Source: Ichthyophthirius multifiliis
Lineage: Eukaryota; Ciliophora; Oligohymenophorea; Hymenostomatida
Length of the DNA stretch: 60,000 nt
Reading direction: 5' to 3'
Assembly (NCBI RefSeq): GCF_000220395.1
Contig: NW_004087083.1
Coordinates: forward strand, 2,409 to 62,408
Under the pieces are notes generated by a model. That model did no database searches. It saw only the letters and a program-made list of their open reading frames with translations, and was not told the DNA's origin. How positions within the stretch are numbered: the stretch's first letter is position 1; each line of letters opens with the position of its first letter. Positions 31,314-45,149 of this stretch are shown piece after piece. A program made the translations under genes and the position numbers.

Positions 31314-31499
31314 ATTTACCTTTTTTTTTATTTTTATTTAGACTAATAATTTTTTTTATTTAAAATTTTATCTATATTATATCTATAAATAGACTCTTAG
31401 ATTTATATATTTTTTTAAAAAAATAACATATTCAAATAAATATATAAAATTTATCTAATAATAAACAAAATAATTTACTCAACCTATATAAATTTAAAA

Positions 31500-32262
31500 T
31501 CATTTACAACATTTTTAATTTTAATGATTTTTTTATTTGACCTTATTCAGTTCATAGCTTTATCTATAATTATTTTTATTTTATATAATTTCTTATCTAG
31601 ATTAATTTTCATTTTCCTTAATTTCATTTTCAAACCATTTTTTTTTAATTTATCTTGCTAAATATTCGAAAGTTTTATTTACATTACTTCCATCAAAAGC
31701 GCTTGCTTCGAAATATTAAATATTTTTATTTTTACAATATTATTCTATATTTTCTTATAAAACTTATCTTTATTATTTCTAATCTGACTTATTTCCCACA
31801 AGAATTATACAAGCATCCTCTTATTTTTCTTTGCATAATTAAAACCATGTATTTTATATTGATTCAAAGGATTATTTATTACATAAATCAAAAACAAAAT
31901 ATATTCCATGTGTACCTTTAAAATAATTACTTATTAATGATCTATATCTTTCCTATCCAGCAGTATCCCATATATGTAATTTAATCAATTCTCCATCTAT
32001 TATGAAATTTTTTATTTTAAAATCTACCATAGTTACCTTCATTTTTTTTTAAAAAATTATTTTTAGTTAATATAAAAAATTAATTGATTTTTTACATATA
32101 TCCATTTACTTTTAAATCAGAAACATCATCAGGAAAATAGCCTTCTATATATTACCAAAAAAGAGTTGTTTTTCCTACATTACTATCTCCAGCTATTACA
32201 ATTTTAAATTTATTATCATTTTATTTCGTTAATATATTATCGTTTTTTTCTCTTTCATTCAT
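31500..32262 (-). CDS. Rab-like small GTPase
   Basis: 229-residue Ras-superfamily GTPase of Rab type, a vesicle-traffic switch on membranes. All nucleotide motifs are present: G1 GDSNVGKTTLFW, G3 WDTAGQERYRSL, G4 GNKSDQ, G5 EASAFDG. Rab-type segments are KIVIAGDSNVGKT and IKLHIWDTAGQE; FKGTHGIYFVFDL replaces the usual YRGA. Switch I reads DVSDLKVTMVDF instead of the common TIGVDF. The C-terminus is KCCK, offering two Cys for prenylation. One 73-nt intron (32037-32109) lies after YFPDDVSDLK, and spliced exons total exactly 230 codons including TGA 31500-31502. The subfamily was not assigned; divergent Rab2/Rab-like sequences are candidates. Confidence 0.92.
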
Positions 32263-32780
32263 TATTTGTTTATTAATTTAAAATAATAAGAACAAGTTTT
32301 TAATTTTATATATTTTATTTATTTAAAAAAAAATGAAGGTTTATTTTGTTATACTTTCTTTTAATTTATATATTTTATAAATAATATAAACTTTAAAAAT
32401 GTTTTTATTATAAATAATGTAAAGCATTTTATATTAGATAAAATATTATATCTATATAATTAATATATGATATTTTTTATATATATTATATTAAATGTAT
32501 TTTTTATGTTTAAGATATGCTCACTATTTATTCATTTTAAAAATATATAAAAATAAAATAATAATGAATTTAATATTTTTAATAAAAAAATAGAGAATAG
32601 AATAAATAAAATTACATAAAAAAAAAATATATATATATATAAATAATATTTATTATTAAATTCTTTTTTTTTTTTTTATAAAAAAAAAAAATATGTTAAT
32701 AATAAATAATTGGAGTTACATAAATATATATATATATATATACTTTCAAAATTAAATCCAAAATAATAAAATAAAACTAA

Positions 32781-33171
32781 TCATTATTTTAAATTAGCTT
32801 TTTTCCCAAAAATAATATAATCTTCATTATATTTCTTATTTTTTTTTTAAACATTATGTTAGAATACACCATAATTAACTTATTTAGCTTTGAGTGTATT
32901 TTAACCTTTATAGAGATTAATTTTCGCATCAATTTACATAATAGAGTTCATATTAGTTTAATTTTTGATAGGTGGAAGGAACTAATGTTTATTTTTGCTA
33001 TCAATATCTTCATCGGTTCCCGAATTATTATAATTTCCATCAATTTTTAAATTAACATTTAGAGAAGGATATTAGGAGTTAATTTTTTTATTTGACGCTT
33101 TCTTTTTATGATAAGGATTAGTCGCTTTTTTAATCGAAAGGACTGGATAAAAAACGTTTTCAGGTTAAGTG

Positions 33172-33202
<31 letters not shown>

Positions 33203-34309
33203 TAAGGGTTTAATTAAAATTAACATTAGAAACATTACTCCCTGCTAATTACTGAAATTATTATTTAAGTGAATTTTTATTATTGTCATTAACCATCTAA
33301 GATCCATCTAATTTCGTCTAAGAATTCACATTATTATTTCCAGAAATACTTTTAGACCCCAAAGCATTTTAAAAGATTGCATTTTCTTAATCCATTTAAT
33401 ATAAATCTTTAAAAAAAATATGCTTTAGTGCTTCTTCAGCCGTGATTCTTTCCTTCGGATCATAAATAAGTAACCTTTAAATTAAATCAATACATTCTTT
33501 AGGAATATGAGGCGCTAATTTTTCAATACCAGTCCCTTTTTTCAAAGGGAAATTAAACTCCATATGAGTCGCATGTTTTTAAAATTCCTCCAAAATCTTC
33601 GAATTTGGTGTTCCTATAACATTATGGATTTTATGAACTTAATCTAATTCATCATTGCCCGGAAATAAGGGAAACAAACTCATCACTTCAAACATTACAC
33701 AACCTACACCCCATAAATCCATTTTGCTAGTATAATATCCATCTGTAAGTAAACATTCTGGTGCTCTATACCATCTTGTACTTATGTATTCTGTATAAGG
33801 ATGTTCCGAATATATACCTTTACATGAACCGAAATCTGCTAATTTTATATGGTCGCCTAATAATAGGATGTTTTCTGGTTTTATATCTCGATGAAATATT
33901 CCTTTTTTATGTAAGTGATCTATTGCTATTAATAGTTAGTACATATAAAATTTAGCCTTTTTATATTTTATTTTTTGTTTTGTTTTGTTTTTTTTACTTT
34001 TTAAGGATTTAAGTATTATTTACGACCTCTTATAGCCTCGTATAAATTCTAATCCATCAATTCAAATACTAAAGCTAATCTACCGGTTGGCTCATCATAG
34101 AGAACTTCAATTAATTTAACTATATGTTAATGTGGCGATAATTTTTTTAAAGCCTAAATCTCTTTTAAACGTTATACTTATTCTATTGAATTAAAATGAT
34201 TTTTCATGCATTTTATTGCCACAAAGTTTCCCGTTTTTAATGATTGGGCTTTTAATACTTCTGAAAATGTACCTTCTCCTTTCTTACTAATCAGTTTATA
34301 TTGATTCAT
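32781..34309 (-). CDS. MOK: MOK/RCK-family protein kinase
   Basis: 495-residue CMGC kinase of the RCK group (MAK/ICK/MOK), closest to MOK; these kinases regulate cilium length and intraflagellar transport. Motifs: [96 protein letters not shown] with [12 protein letters not shown] (TEY dual-phosphorylation motif), [46 protein letters not shown] single 41-nt intron (33957-33997) precedes [15 protein letters not shown]. After the domain, about 180 residues of Asn/Gln/Lys-rich tail include a poly-Gln run (TAA repeats near 33180-33200) and end at TGA 32781-32783. The exon sum is 496 codons. Confidence 0.95.
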
Positions 34310-34533
34310 TTAAATTTTTTTATAATATTTTTTTTTTTCTTTTTACTAATTTTAATTATATATTATAATATTGATTAAGTAAATAAAAAAGTTTTTTTTT
34401 TTTTAATTTTTTATTTTTTGCAAAAAATAAATAAAATAATACAAAAAAAATACTTTATATTTTTTTTTTTTTTAAATAAAACAAAAAAAACAACTAATTT
34501 TTGTTTATTAAAATATAAAATATATATATATAA

Positions 34534-36372
34534 TCATAGTTCATTATCATATTAAAAACTAATAATTTTAAATGCTTTTTTAATATTTTAACTCAAAGCT
34601 AATTAAATCTAATATAATTATAAATCTTCAATATGATAAATGGAAACAAATGAATTCAGTTAATTTTTCTTAATCATATCATCACATAAACTAAAGAAAT
34701 AAGCCGCATTTTCTCTATGATGATAAAGTTACATATCATCATATATTCTAGCTTATAAATAATATATATCCCTAATTTCTTACAAAGAATTTAAATTTAT
34801 ATACATTTCTAGAGATTTATTTAAATTAAACAACGCATTTTTTCTTAAATTCTCCAGATTTTCTTTAAAAAAAAAAATATATATATATATATTTTTTTTT
34901 CTTTTACAAATAAATAAAAAAAAAAAATACATTCTAATCCTTTATTTTATATAGAGGAAATTTTCAAAAGTAAAATAGCTTTCACATAAAAGAAAAAAGC
35001 TTAAGTTTTATGATTAAAATTACTTAACCCTTTATTTTCTAATTCTAATATTATAAAAAAAAGTAAAAAAAGAGAAAAAAAATAAAATAAACAAAATAAT
35101 AAAATAGAGTAAAAAAATAAATAAACAAAATAAAAAAAACAAAAAAGAAAAAAGAAAAAAGGGAAAAAAAAATAAATAATAATAATACTTTAAATAATCT
35201 TTAGGGTCTAAAAAATATACCCTTACCTAATAAGCATCAAAACCTTATATAATTTCGCCAAAACTAAATACTCTAAAAGTCCAAAAGCTTTACTTTTCTT
35301 CACAATCTACTAAACTAAAGTAAAAACTTAAAAATAATCATTCATTTCAAACATAACTTTTAGCAAAAGTACTAAACTTTAAATAAGAAATTCTTTCATA
35401 TATCCGAATTCAGTATTAAATTTGATATTATGTATAATACATTCATAGGCTTCTGTATATTTCCCTTCTTTTATTAAAATTTCTATATGAATTTATTAAA
35501 TTTTTCCATGTAGTTGTTAATCGATTAAATTTTATTAAAATTCTCTTTTCATTAAACTCCACATTAATCTCGCAGCGGGAATTTCGTGTCTTAAAATGAA
35601 CATTTTTGCGTTTGTATAATAAAAATAAAACTTAAAAAAAGGCTTTGTTAAATTATTCATTAATTAATATAATTTTTGTAACAATTAAACATTTTTCTCA
35701 ATATCAAAATCTATTTATTTACTCACTATTTCGAATAAAAGTTCCATTATTTGATTACAACTTAATATTTAAGCATTTTATTCGAATATATTATTCACTA
35801 ATAAATCTATTAGACCAGGTTAGTTTAAACAATCAAAAATATAACACTTAATGAGAGCTTCTAAAGCCCGAGGAAGTTATAAAAGTACTTATTTTGGCTG
35901 TTTTCTACCAGGAAGAAGGTAGTTTTCATAATTTTAAATTATTTTTTTAATTGAAAAATGCATTTAATCAGTCCATTTATTATTATTTTATTTCAAAGAA
36001 CTTCCATTCTTTGGACTTATATCATATATTTTAGAAAATTTTGCATAAGAAAGACAAGAAAAAAGCATCAATTAAGGATTTTGAGAAATATTTTAAGAGT
36101 GCTAAATTGCATGTTCAGTAAGCCATAAAGTATCCTAATAATGACCTAAAGTAGAAGCCATTTCATACAAATAAATAATACAATGGTTTATACTTTCATC
36201 ATCTTAATTATTTTATGAAATTCGCATTGCTTCGCTCAAAGAACGTAGACTTTCATCTATAAATCCCATTTTTAAATTTAAATAAGCCAAATTTAATATA
36301 CAATGATTTACTTTACTTTAATGATATGAAGCCTATGGTTCATTCTTTTATATAAATAATATAAATAAATAA

Positions 36373-36429
<57 letters not shown>

Positions 36430-37339
36430 CTTATTTATCTACAAAAAATAACATTTCTAATTGCTTATCAAAATATTTATATAAATGATCAAATGCTGAT
36501 AAAGGAAGATTATTTCTGCCTTCATTTTAGGCTTTCAAAAGATTTATTTTGTCAATTTATCTACCTTATTCTAAACTAGTTATCTAATCTTGAATTTCTT
36601 GAAAACTATAGCAATTATTATAATCTTTTTTATGTTTTTTAAAAAAAAAAATTAATAAATTATTATTATATATCTTTTTTTATATTTACGTTATATTTTT
36701 TATTCTAAATCTTCTATTTTTTTGTCTATTAAATATATATTTTAGATTTAATTATTTTTATTTTCTCCTTTTTTAAAGTTCGAAAAATTCTAATGTAATT
36801 ACACTAATTCACTGAAACCACATTTACTAAAATTTAATAAGCATCTTCTTAAAAACATATCTATTACATTTCCCTATTCTATTTTGCTATTTCTTATTGA
36901 TCTGAGATGTTTTAGTGCTTTTTTTGTTAAAAATAAAATAATATTTATTTTATTTTTTTTAAAAAAAATTAACTTTATTATATGTATTTAAATAAATCAT
37001 GTATTGTTTATATGCTTCTAACCTTATTTTTTTAGAATTTTCGAAATATAATATTTTTTAAAGTTACTTAATCTATATATCTTTCACTTATTTCAAAGTT
37101 TTGAGATTCCTTAATCATTTTTTTGAAAAATTATTCACTACTTTATGATTCTTCTTCTTGATTTAATTTCTTTTAAATAAATTATTTTAAGTAAAAAACA
37201 ATAAGTACCATTATTTTATTTATAAAAAATTGGCAAAAGGTGTTGATGTATCTAATTTATTTGATAAATTAGAGTATTCATTCAAAACTATAATGCATGA
37301 AATTGTATTTGGTGATAAAAATTCTACTCCTTTATTCAT
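34534..37339 (-). CDS. APC5: Anaphase-promoting complex subunit 5 (TPR protein)
   Basis: Scaffold subunit of the APC/C ubiquitin ligase that drives mitotic exit. The family signature block is clear: KVNHCILNLAYLNLKMGFID, then ESLRSLSEAMRISQNNQDDE and SINHCIIYLYEM, matching the APC5 pattern (Ala/Leu-rich TPR, EAIRIA, D, C-L, C-x-L). The N-terminus FLSPNTISCIIVLNEYSNL matches the family's start. The C-terminal half continues as TPR-like helices (LRKNALFNLNKSLEMY, IRDIYYLQARIYDDM) and ends VSIYHIEDLQLY...YDNEL before TGA 34534-34536. Introns include one with a TA run (36378-36426) directly upstream of the signature block, and others near 34860-34930, 35040-35190 and 36640-36760. The start ATG is 37337-37339. 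Confidence 0.8.
36378..36426. repeat. (TA)n microsatellite inside an APC5 intron
   Basis: About 24 TA units flanked by the exon beginning NEPQASYHQSK on one side and the upstream TPR exon on the other. Confidence 0.9.
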
Positions 37340-38866
37340 ATTTTATGCTTTATTTTATTAAAAATAATATTTTCAAATATTATAAAGTATTTTTTGTTTG
37401 ATATGAAAAAAAAAAAAATTAAAATATTTTTATAAAATATATATAATATTTAAAAACTTCTTATTAAAAATTATTAAATTTAATAATATTTTTAAAAACA
37501 AAATAATAAATTTTTTTAAGACAATATTTAATACATAAATCTTTACATAATATATGCTGCATTTTATATATTTTAAACTAGTATTTATCCCATAAATTTA
37601 TTAAATTTGTTCTTATTAAATATTTAAATGAACGTTTGATATAATGTTAAACTTATAGTATATTATCATTGTCTATATAAGTGTACTTTTTTTGAATAAA
37701 TAATCGATTTTTCTTATTTTTATTATCTATTTGATTGTTTTAAATATTATTTAATTAAAATTTAAAAATGAATTGGAAATTATCACTCTTTTATTTTATT
37801 ACTTTACTTTAATAATTTTATATTTATTTCAATTATAGAAATCAATTAGAACCATATATATAAAGTTACTAATGTATTTGTTTTGATATTAATATTCATG
37901 ATTTTATTTTAAAGCATAAATTTCATAAATTCATATTTATTCATTTTTCAATATACTTTCTTTACTAAAGTATAACATACGATTAAAAATGCATGAAAGT
38001 AAAAACTATAAAGAATTTAAAAATACTAAACATATATATATATATAAATATAATCTTCAAAGTTAATATAATGTATTTAATATGTAAATTTTGACGCGCA
38101 TTATTTTACTCTTTAATCTCTCTTAAAATATTAAAATATAAATTCAATATAGTTTTACATTTATAAATAAAAGAGAGTGAGAAAAAAAATTAAAATGGAC
38201 TTTTTTGTGTGTAAATATTTGAATTTAGAAAACAATTAATAATTTTATAATTAAATTTAATTATGACCTATAAAAAAATAAGACTTTTTATCTGCTCTTT
38301 TTATTCTTTTTTAATTTATTTTTTGATTGAATTTTTTAAAATATAATTATAGCAAAAATAAAAAAACCTCAATAAATATAGTAATTTCTAATTCAATATA
38401 CTTAATAAAATATTAATTTTGAAATTAACTATTTATCATTTTAATTTATAATTATTTAACATAAAACTAACTTTGAGGTAATTTATAAACAGAAGAAAAT
38501 AATTTTTATAATAATAGACATAAGTTATATACAAGCTTTAAATGAATAGAAAGGTCTTTCTCGTTAAAATAACCATCTTAAATAAATTTATATATGTATT
38601 AAATGCAAAAATAATATACAATATCATTGAGGAGATAATCTAAATAAAGATTATTTGAGATAAAATATGTTTATTGATAAATAATATTCTGTACAAATAT
38701 GCTTTATTAATATATAAGAAAAAAATTTAAAAATGAAAAATGTTAATTCCAGTTATAAAGACACAATAAATATTATACTTATGAGTTTATATTAATAAGT
38801 AAGTTCAATTACGACAATTTAAAATACAGTTTAGAAATTAATAATAAAATAATAATAATAAAAAAA

Positions 38867-38901
<35 letters not shown>

Positions 38902-40461
38902 TCTTTTAAAATAATATTATTTAAAAATAAATATATTAAGAACGAGAATTATTAATATATATTATTATAAATATTTTATTTCTTTTTTATATATATTAAT
39001 ATGTTCCTAATTTTTTTTTTATATTCGAATAATTCCTTATTATGTAAATATTAACTTTTATATTATTGCAGATTCAAATTAAATTAAGTAAATAATTTAA
39101 ACAAATAATTAATTAAGATTTTTCAAAAATTAATAATAGATTAGTATTTATTTATATTTAATTTATTTTTTATTCTTTTATTCTTTTTTTAATAATTATT
39201 ATAATCTTTTTTATTTTCTCAAATATAAAAGAATTATGTTTTTAAATAATATTAATTATTTTTTTTTCTTTTAAAAGGATTATTTCATATAGTTTTCAAT
39301 CTAATATTATCAAAAAATTTACTTTCTAATCGATTTCAACTTTAAATAATATTAAAATGTGTTTATGATCATATATTTCTATATTTCTTTTATTTAAAAA
39401 TAAATTTAGCTCTTTTATTAAAAATGATAAAAATCACAATTTAAAATAAAAAATATGATTATTACTTTACTAAATTTATTTTTATTTTATTTTTTTAAAA
39501 ACGTAAAAAAACGTATTATGCCCTTTTTAAGTTTTTAAACAAAAAACTTCAGAAAAAAATAAAAATTTAACATACAAAAATATAATATTTAATTATTAGA
39601 TGTTAATTCAATATTATTTATCGAAAATGATTAAAATATATCTTATAATTATTATAATAAATATTTTATTTATAATTAAATGTGACTTATATAATGAAAA
39701 ATTTTTTTTTAGCTTTTTTGGTCTATTTTATTAATATTTAACCAAAATATATAAAGCTATTATTAATAATTAAAATTTTTTAATATTTTTAATTTTTTTT
39801 TCTTTTTTTCTTTAACTTCTATATTAAAATAAGATAATAATTCTAATAGTAATCATTATTTTATTTACTATTTTAAAAAAAGAAAGAAAATATTTTTTAC
39901 AATAAGTTTATTTTAATAAAAAAACTGTATTCCTAATATTTAATTTATTTAAATTAAAAAAATCAAATTATATGATTTTTTTTTTTTTTTTAAATATATA
40001 TTTTTTATTAAATAAAGTAAAGCAATTTAATAAAAGTTAACGAAGATAATATATATAAAAAGCAATAACCGAATCAGAATAAAATAACTATTGATACATA
40101 AATATAGTTGGTTTAGTTTATTTTTAACCTTTAATAAAAACCAAATAAAAAAAATAATAAATAGATTATATTTTTTCCATAATAAAATAATTTTATAATA
40201 AATTGAGCCTTATATTTTTTATGTTGAAATATCTAATTTAATAAAAAAATATAAAATAAATGTTTACTATTATATTTTTATGATTTAAAATAATTTAATT
40301 ATTTAATATAAAAAAATCTTATACAAAAGCAAATTAAATCTTATATAACAATATACTTTTTATTTATTAATGATTATATAATTATTTTTATGTAAAAATT
40401 TAGTATTAAAAATATTTTTAATAAATAAATATACCATATAAACAATTATATTTTATTTCTT
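37340..40461. other. 3.1-kb gene desert with a more complex island
   Basis: The largest gap in the window. Most is A/T-only. Two short islands stand out by base complexity: about 38085-38205, with GACGCGCATT and an inverted TCTCTCTT/AAGAGAG pair, and about 38440-38830, with a small hairpin near 38634-38655 (ATAATCT...AGATTAT). No protein domain, tRNA box pair or snRNA was recognised. They could be ncRNA, regulatory sequence or remnants of a gene. Confidence 0.5.
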
Positions 40462-43400
40462 TCATCTTCCAATATCCATAATTTTTTTGAGTAAAAAAAA
40501 AGTCATTTAATCTAAAATAAATAAATAATGATAAAAAAAATAAAATTAACCTTCAGTTAGTCTTTTATAAGGAATTATTTAAATGGCTTTTTTGATAGTA
40601 AGATATTCTTATTTTAGTTTTTTCATATAAATACCAATAATAAGTATAAAAAGAAGTACATAAAAAATACTTCCAAGAATCAAAATTAATTATAAAGTAA
40701 GTACAAACTCATCTTTAATTCTTATATTTTCATCTTCAAAAAAGCTTATAATTGTTCTTAAAAAAAAAACTATTAATTACATTTATATCAAACTTTCTTA
40801 ATATTCTTTAGAAGCAACTAATTTATCAAAATCTTAAGTTAGTATTTATATTTAAACTAAATTAAAAATTGTTTTAATGGAATTAATTAATCCTCTATTA
40901 AGTAAGCCTTCCATATTTTTTTAACAAATATCTTTATATTCTTTTTATAATATATCTAAATTACATGTTTCTTATGTACTTAAACTATAGAGTTTATTTT
41001 TGAAATATTCTCCTTCACTACTTAAAGCTATATTTAAATATTTTTCTGTGAAAAAATTTCTTGATTATTCTAAAAGACTGTCTCTTAAAGTTATAAGTTC
41101 ATTTTATTTGATATTTTTTATATACTAAATATTTAAAGTCTTTTTAAATAAATTATTCAAAATGATTATATTATGAGATGATTGCATAGCCGAAAACTAC
41201 AAACAAGCCTCTACATAATTCTTATAATTTTCAGCTGGGATACCAAATTTATTCGAGAATTGATCCATATAAATAAAAATCTATATGAAAAAAAAATAAC
41301 ATAAATAAATAAATAAAAAATACAATCAAAAAAAAAGCAGTAGATAATATACATAATATCATAAGAATAATAATGAAATTCAAAAACTTTAATTCTTAAT
41401 TAGAAATACGATCATATAAATAATTTTATTTTTAATTTTTAGTTTTCTTTCTATTTCTTTAAGAACTAACTTTTATCTAATTTTCTGACTATTCCCTTAA
41501 AGCCAAATTCGAAAAATCTAAATGCAAATACTCATCATCATCAGAAAACAGTTTTTTTCCAATAACCTTTAAATTTTCAATAATCTCAAAAGTCTCTTCC
41601 TCTTTCATTCTACTCACAATCATTAAAATTCTTTAAGAATTAAACTTGAGTGTCCTATAAGAAGGATATAAGAATCCAAAAGATAAAATAATAAGAAAAA
41701 TAGCCAATATAACACTAAATTAATTAATATAAATAATATTTTCTTTTAAAACATCAATATCATTATTTACTTCTATTTATGATTAATGGATAAGTTAGTA
41801 TAAACTTTTCAAGTTATTAGTCATTAAAAATCTTTATACATTTTTTTCATTTAAAATTTTTTAATTTCCTTAGAGTGTAAGTTAATAAATACTTTCCCCA
41901 ATTTTCTTCAAAAACTCCGTATAATGTATTTCAGTTTAAACTTCTTATCCATCAGAAATTAAAACAGCATTCAAAACAAAATTAAATATAGAAGTCTAAT
42001 AACTATACTATATTTATTTTCCTATAAGCTTATATAACGTGCCAATATAATCATAATAATTAATATTAATTTACTCTTATAAAAATTTCTCAATATTCTA
42101 CTCGTACTATACTCCTTAATTTAAATTATTAATACAAATCAAATCCGTAGAAATAAGTGTTTAAGAAATCGGTAAAAGTAATTTAGCACATCTTCCCATC
42201 TCATTAAGTCCTACAGTATAATCATTAAAATTTTAAGAAGTAGTAATAACAAGTACAATAACAACAGTGATAAAAACTGCAAATTAAAACAAGAAGACAG
42301 TATATAATAAAAGCATAAAAGCAGGTGTTTCCTAATTTGAAGTATTTAAAATAATGCTTTTTAATATCATATTAGTAGACGAGTTTACAGAATTCGATTA
42401 AGAACTTTACTCATAGTTTTGATTATTATTTGCCTTTTTGAAATGTTATGCAATATCTTCCTTTTCATTATTTTCCGAAAGCTTTACAGATTCTTTACTT
42501 TTATTTAAATCATAATTTTCTTTCGAATCTTTAATTTTGTTTGAATTATTTATACTTACATCACTTGTCTATAAATTCTGAATGGCTTTCTTACCTAATT
42601 ATTATACTGCAGACATTACATTTTTTTAATTTATATTTTCATGTAAAAAAGCATTTGTAGGTGTTGTTTCATTATTCGAATATGTTATTAAAGTGTTATT
42701 TTCTGGATAGCTTTAAAGTACTTAATTAAATTCTTTTTCCGTATTATTTTGAGCGTTTTATTTTTGATCAATTTCATAAACTATTTGCGAAGTTTAAAGA
42801 AGATTTTCATTTTCTCCTTAAAATTATTATTATATTTGTCTATCTATCTTTTTTTTTTTTTTATTGTTGTTGTTTTAATTAAAATATTTATTACGTTTTT
42901 ACTTTTTTGATCTTCTTCTTCATCATCATCTTCTTCATCATCCTCTTCGTCTTTTTCTTCTATTGCTTCTTGATTAGTATCTTTTGAATATATTGTGTTG
43001 CCACTACACAAAGAGTTTTATATATCGTCCCACTAAACGAAATTTTATATTTCTACATAAAAAAGAAGTCTTTTTTAACCTTCGAAATTAAAAATTTCAT
43101 GATAGAAATTAAAAGTTATTTCATATTCTACTTCCTTCCCTTCATTTTTGACTCCACTTATAAAATTTTAAATGTTATTGGTCCATTCTTTTGTAAAAGA
43201 TTACTAATTGAAATAATTAGAGTGGTGTTGGATGAAATAATTCCCTTATTTAATAATATCTATATTAAATAAAATATTATAATTAAATGTATTATATTTA
43301 AATAATAAAAGTACCTTTAGGTACTATTAATCTAAATTTTAAAAATGAATATTCTTCTTTTTTATTAAATTTCTATAAAAATTCCAAAAACTAAGGAACA

Positions 43401-44391
43401 AGTATAGAAAAATGGTATTTTTTTAAAAAATTAATATCAATATTTTCATATTTAATTAATTAACTGAAATTTTGGCTAATTCCTTCTATATAACCATTAG
43501 AATTTAAAATAATAAACATAAAATTAGAAGGCTATTTAACAATAAGAGCACTAAAAGCAAAATCATTTTATTTAATGAAATAGTAATTAACAAAGAGTTT
43601 CACTTTAAAAATATATCCCGTTTAATCTAAAGCAAACATTGGTCTAAAGTTTCTTACACTCTTTGCAATCCCTGTATTTACAAGTCTTTTTAAAAAATAA
43701 TCATGCATTATACTTATACAATTTGGTATCAATTATTTGATATTTTCCTATTTATTATAAATGTCTTTTTTTTACTTTTATTTTTATTTTTTACTATCAT
43801 TTAAAATTCATGCCTTCCATAAGAAAATATCTAAGGTATTTTTTCAGAAAACTTTAATATTTTTCCATTATTTTATAAACTTTAAAAACTGGCTACAATA
43901 CTTCCTACATTTCCTTCGAGAATATTACAACTTGTAATTGTATTTATTGCATCTTATGCTTTGTCTTTTATTATTACATCTTCGAATTATTATTCTATTT
44001 CTTTACAACGTAAAGGATCGAATAATATATAAGCATTTAAAAGAGATTAGAATTTCAAAAAGTAAATATTACCTTTGTTTTTACTTATTTATTCTTAAAC
44101 CATTTTTTCAAACACTTATACATATTATATAAATTCAAGTGTATCTATTCTCATTTTTTCTAAAGATTTAAAACTTTTAATCATCTTTTCAAAATATTCA
44201 CATTTATCAAACACTAAATTTCCTTTAATATAAATAATAAAAAATAATAACTAATATGAAATTAATTTATTTTAATACCTAATAATTTTTTTAATTTATC
44301 TTTTATTGTTTCTGAACTAACCATTATATCAAATTTAGAATTATTTACAGCATCATATCTATCTTTTTAACTTTATATATATAAATTAATA

Positions 44392-44435
<44 letters not shown>

Positions 44436-45101
44436 CCTATATGAATAAAAATGTGCTTTATCTCTTTCTTTTATTCGATTTTCAATTAGATTTGTTAAAC
44501 TTCTCTCAACTGTACAAAAAAACGAACTTTTATTTTTTAAAAGATTTGCCATTACTTTATTTTAATATAAGGCTTTAATTTAATTTTTCTTAAACTTTAT
44601 TAAAAAAAACCAGTATCTCAAACAAACTTCCTATATTATTTTAAATAAAAAATTTATTAAAAAAAGTACTTCTGCTATTTAATATTAGTTCTTTCTCATT
44701 AAATCAGTGATTAATTTTTCGAATGAAAAATCAATATATTCCATAAACCATAATTCGAAAATTTCCATTTGTTAAGATAACCTTGGAAAATCTACACCTT
44801 TTACTTTGATATCTTTACCTAAATCAATAATCATTCCCCCAGAAATAGTAGGTTTCTCTTCACCTATATTTTGAAATTTTAATATAAATATATTTTTTAA
44901 TTTATGACAGTATTAAATTTTTATATTGCATTCTTATTAATAAAATTATTATAAATTTATTAATTTTTAATAAAAATTATATACAAAAATAATGATGAGA
45001 ATATTTTAAATGAGTTTATAATCATTTTAACTAAATGAAATATTTAAAAAAATGAAATAAAATTAAAAAAAAAATGTAAAAAATATAATAAATATAATAA
45101 T

Positions 45102-45149
<48 letters not shown>

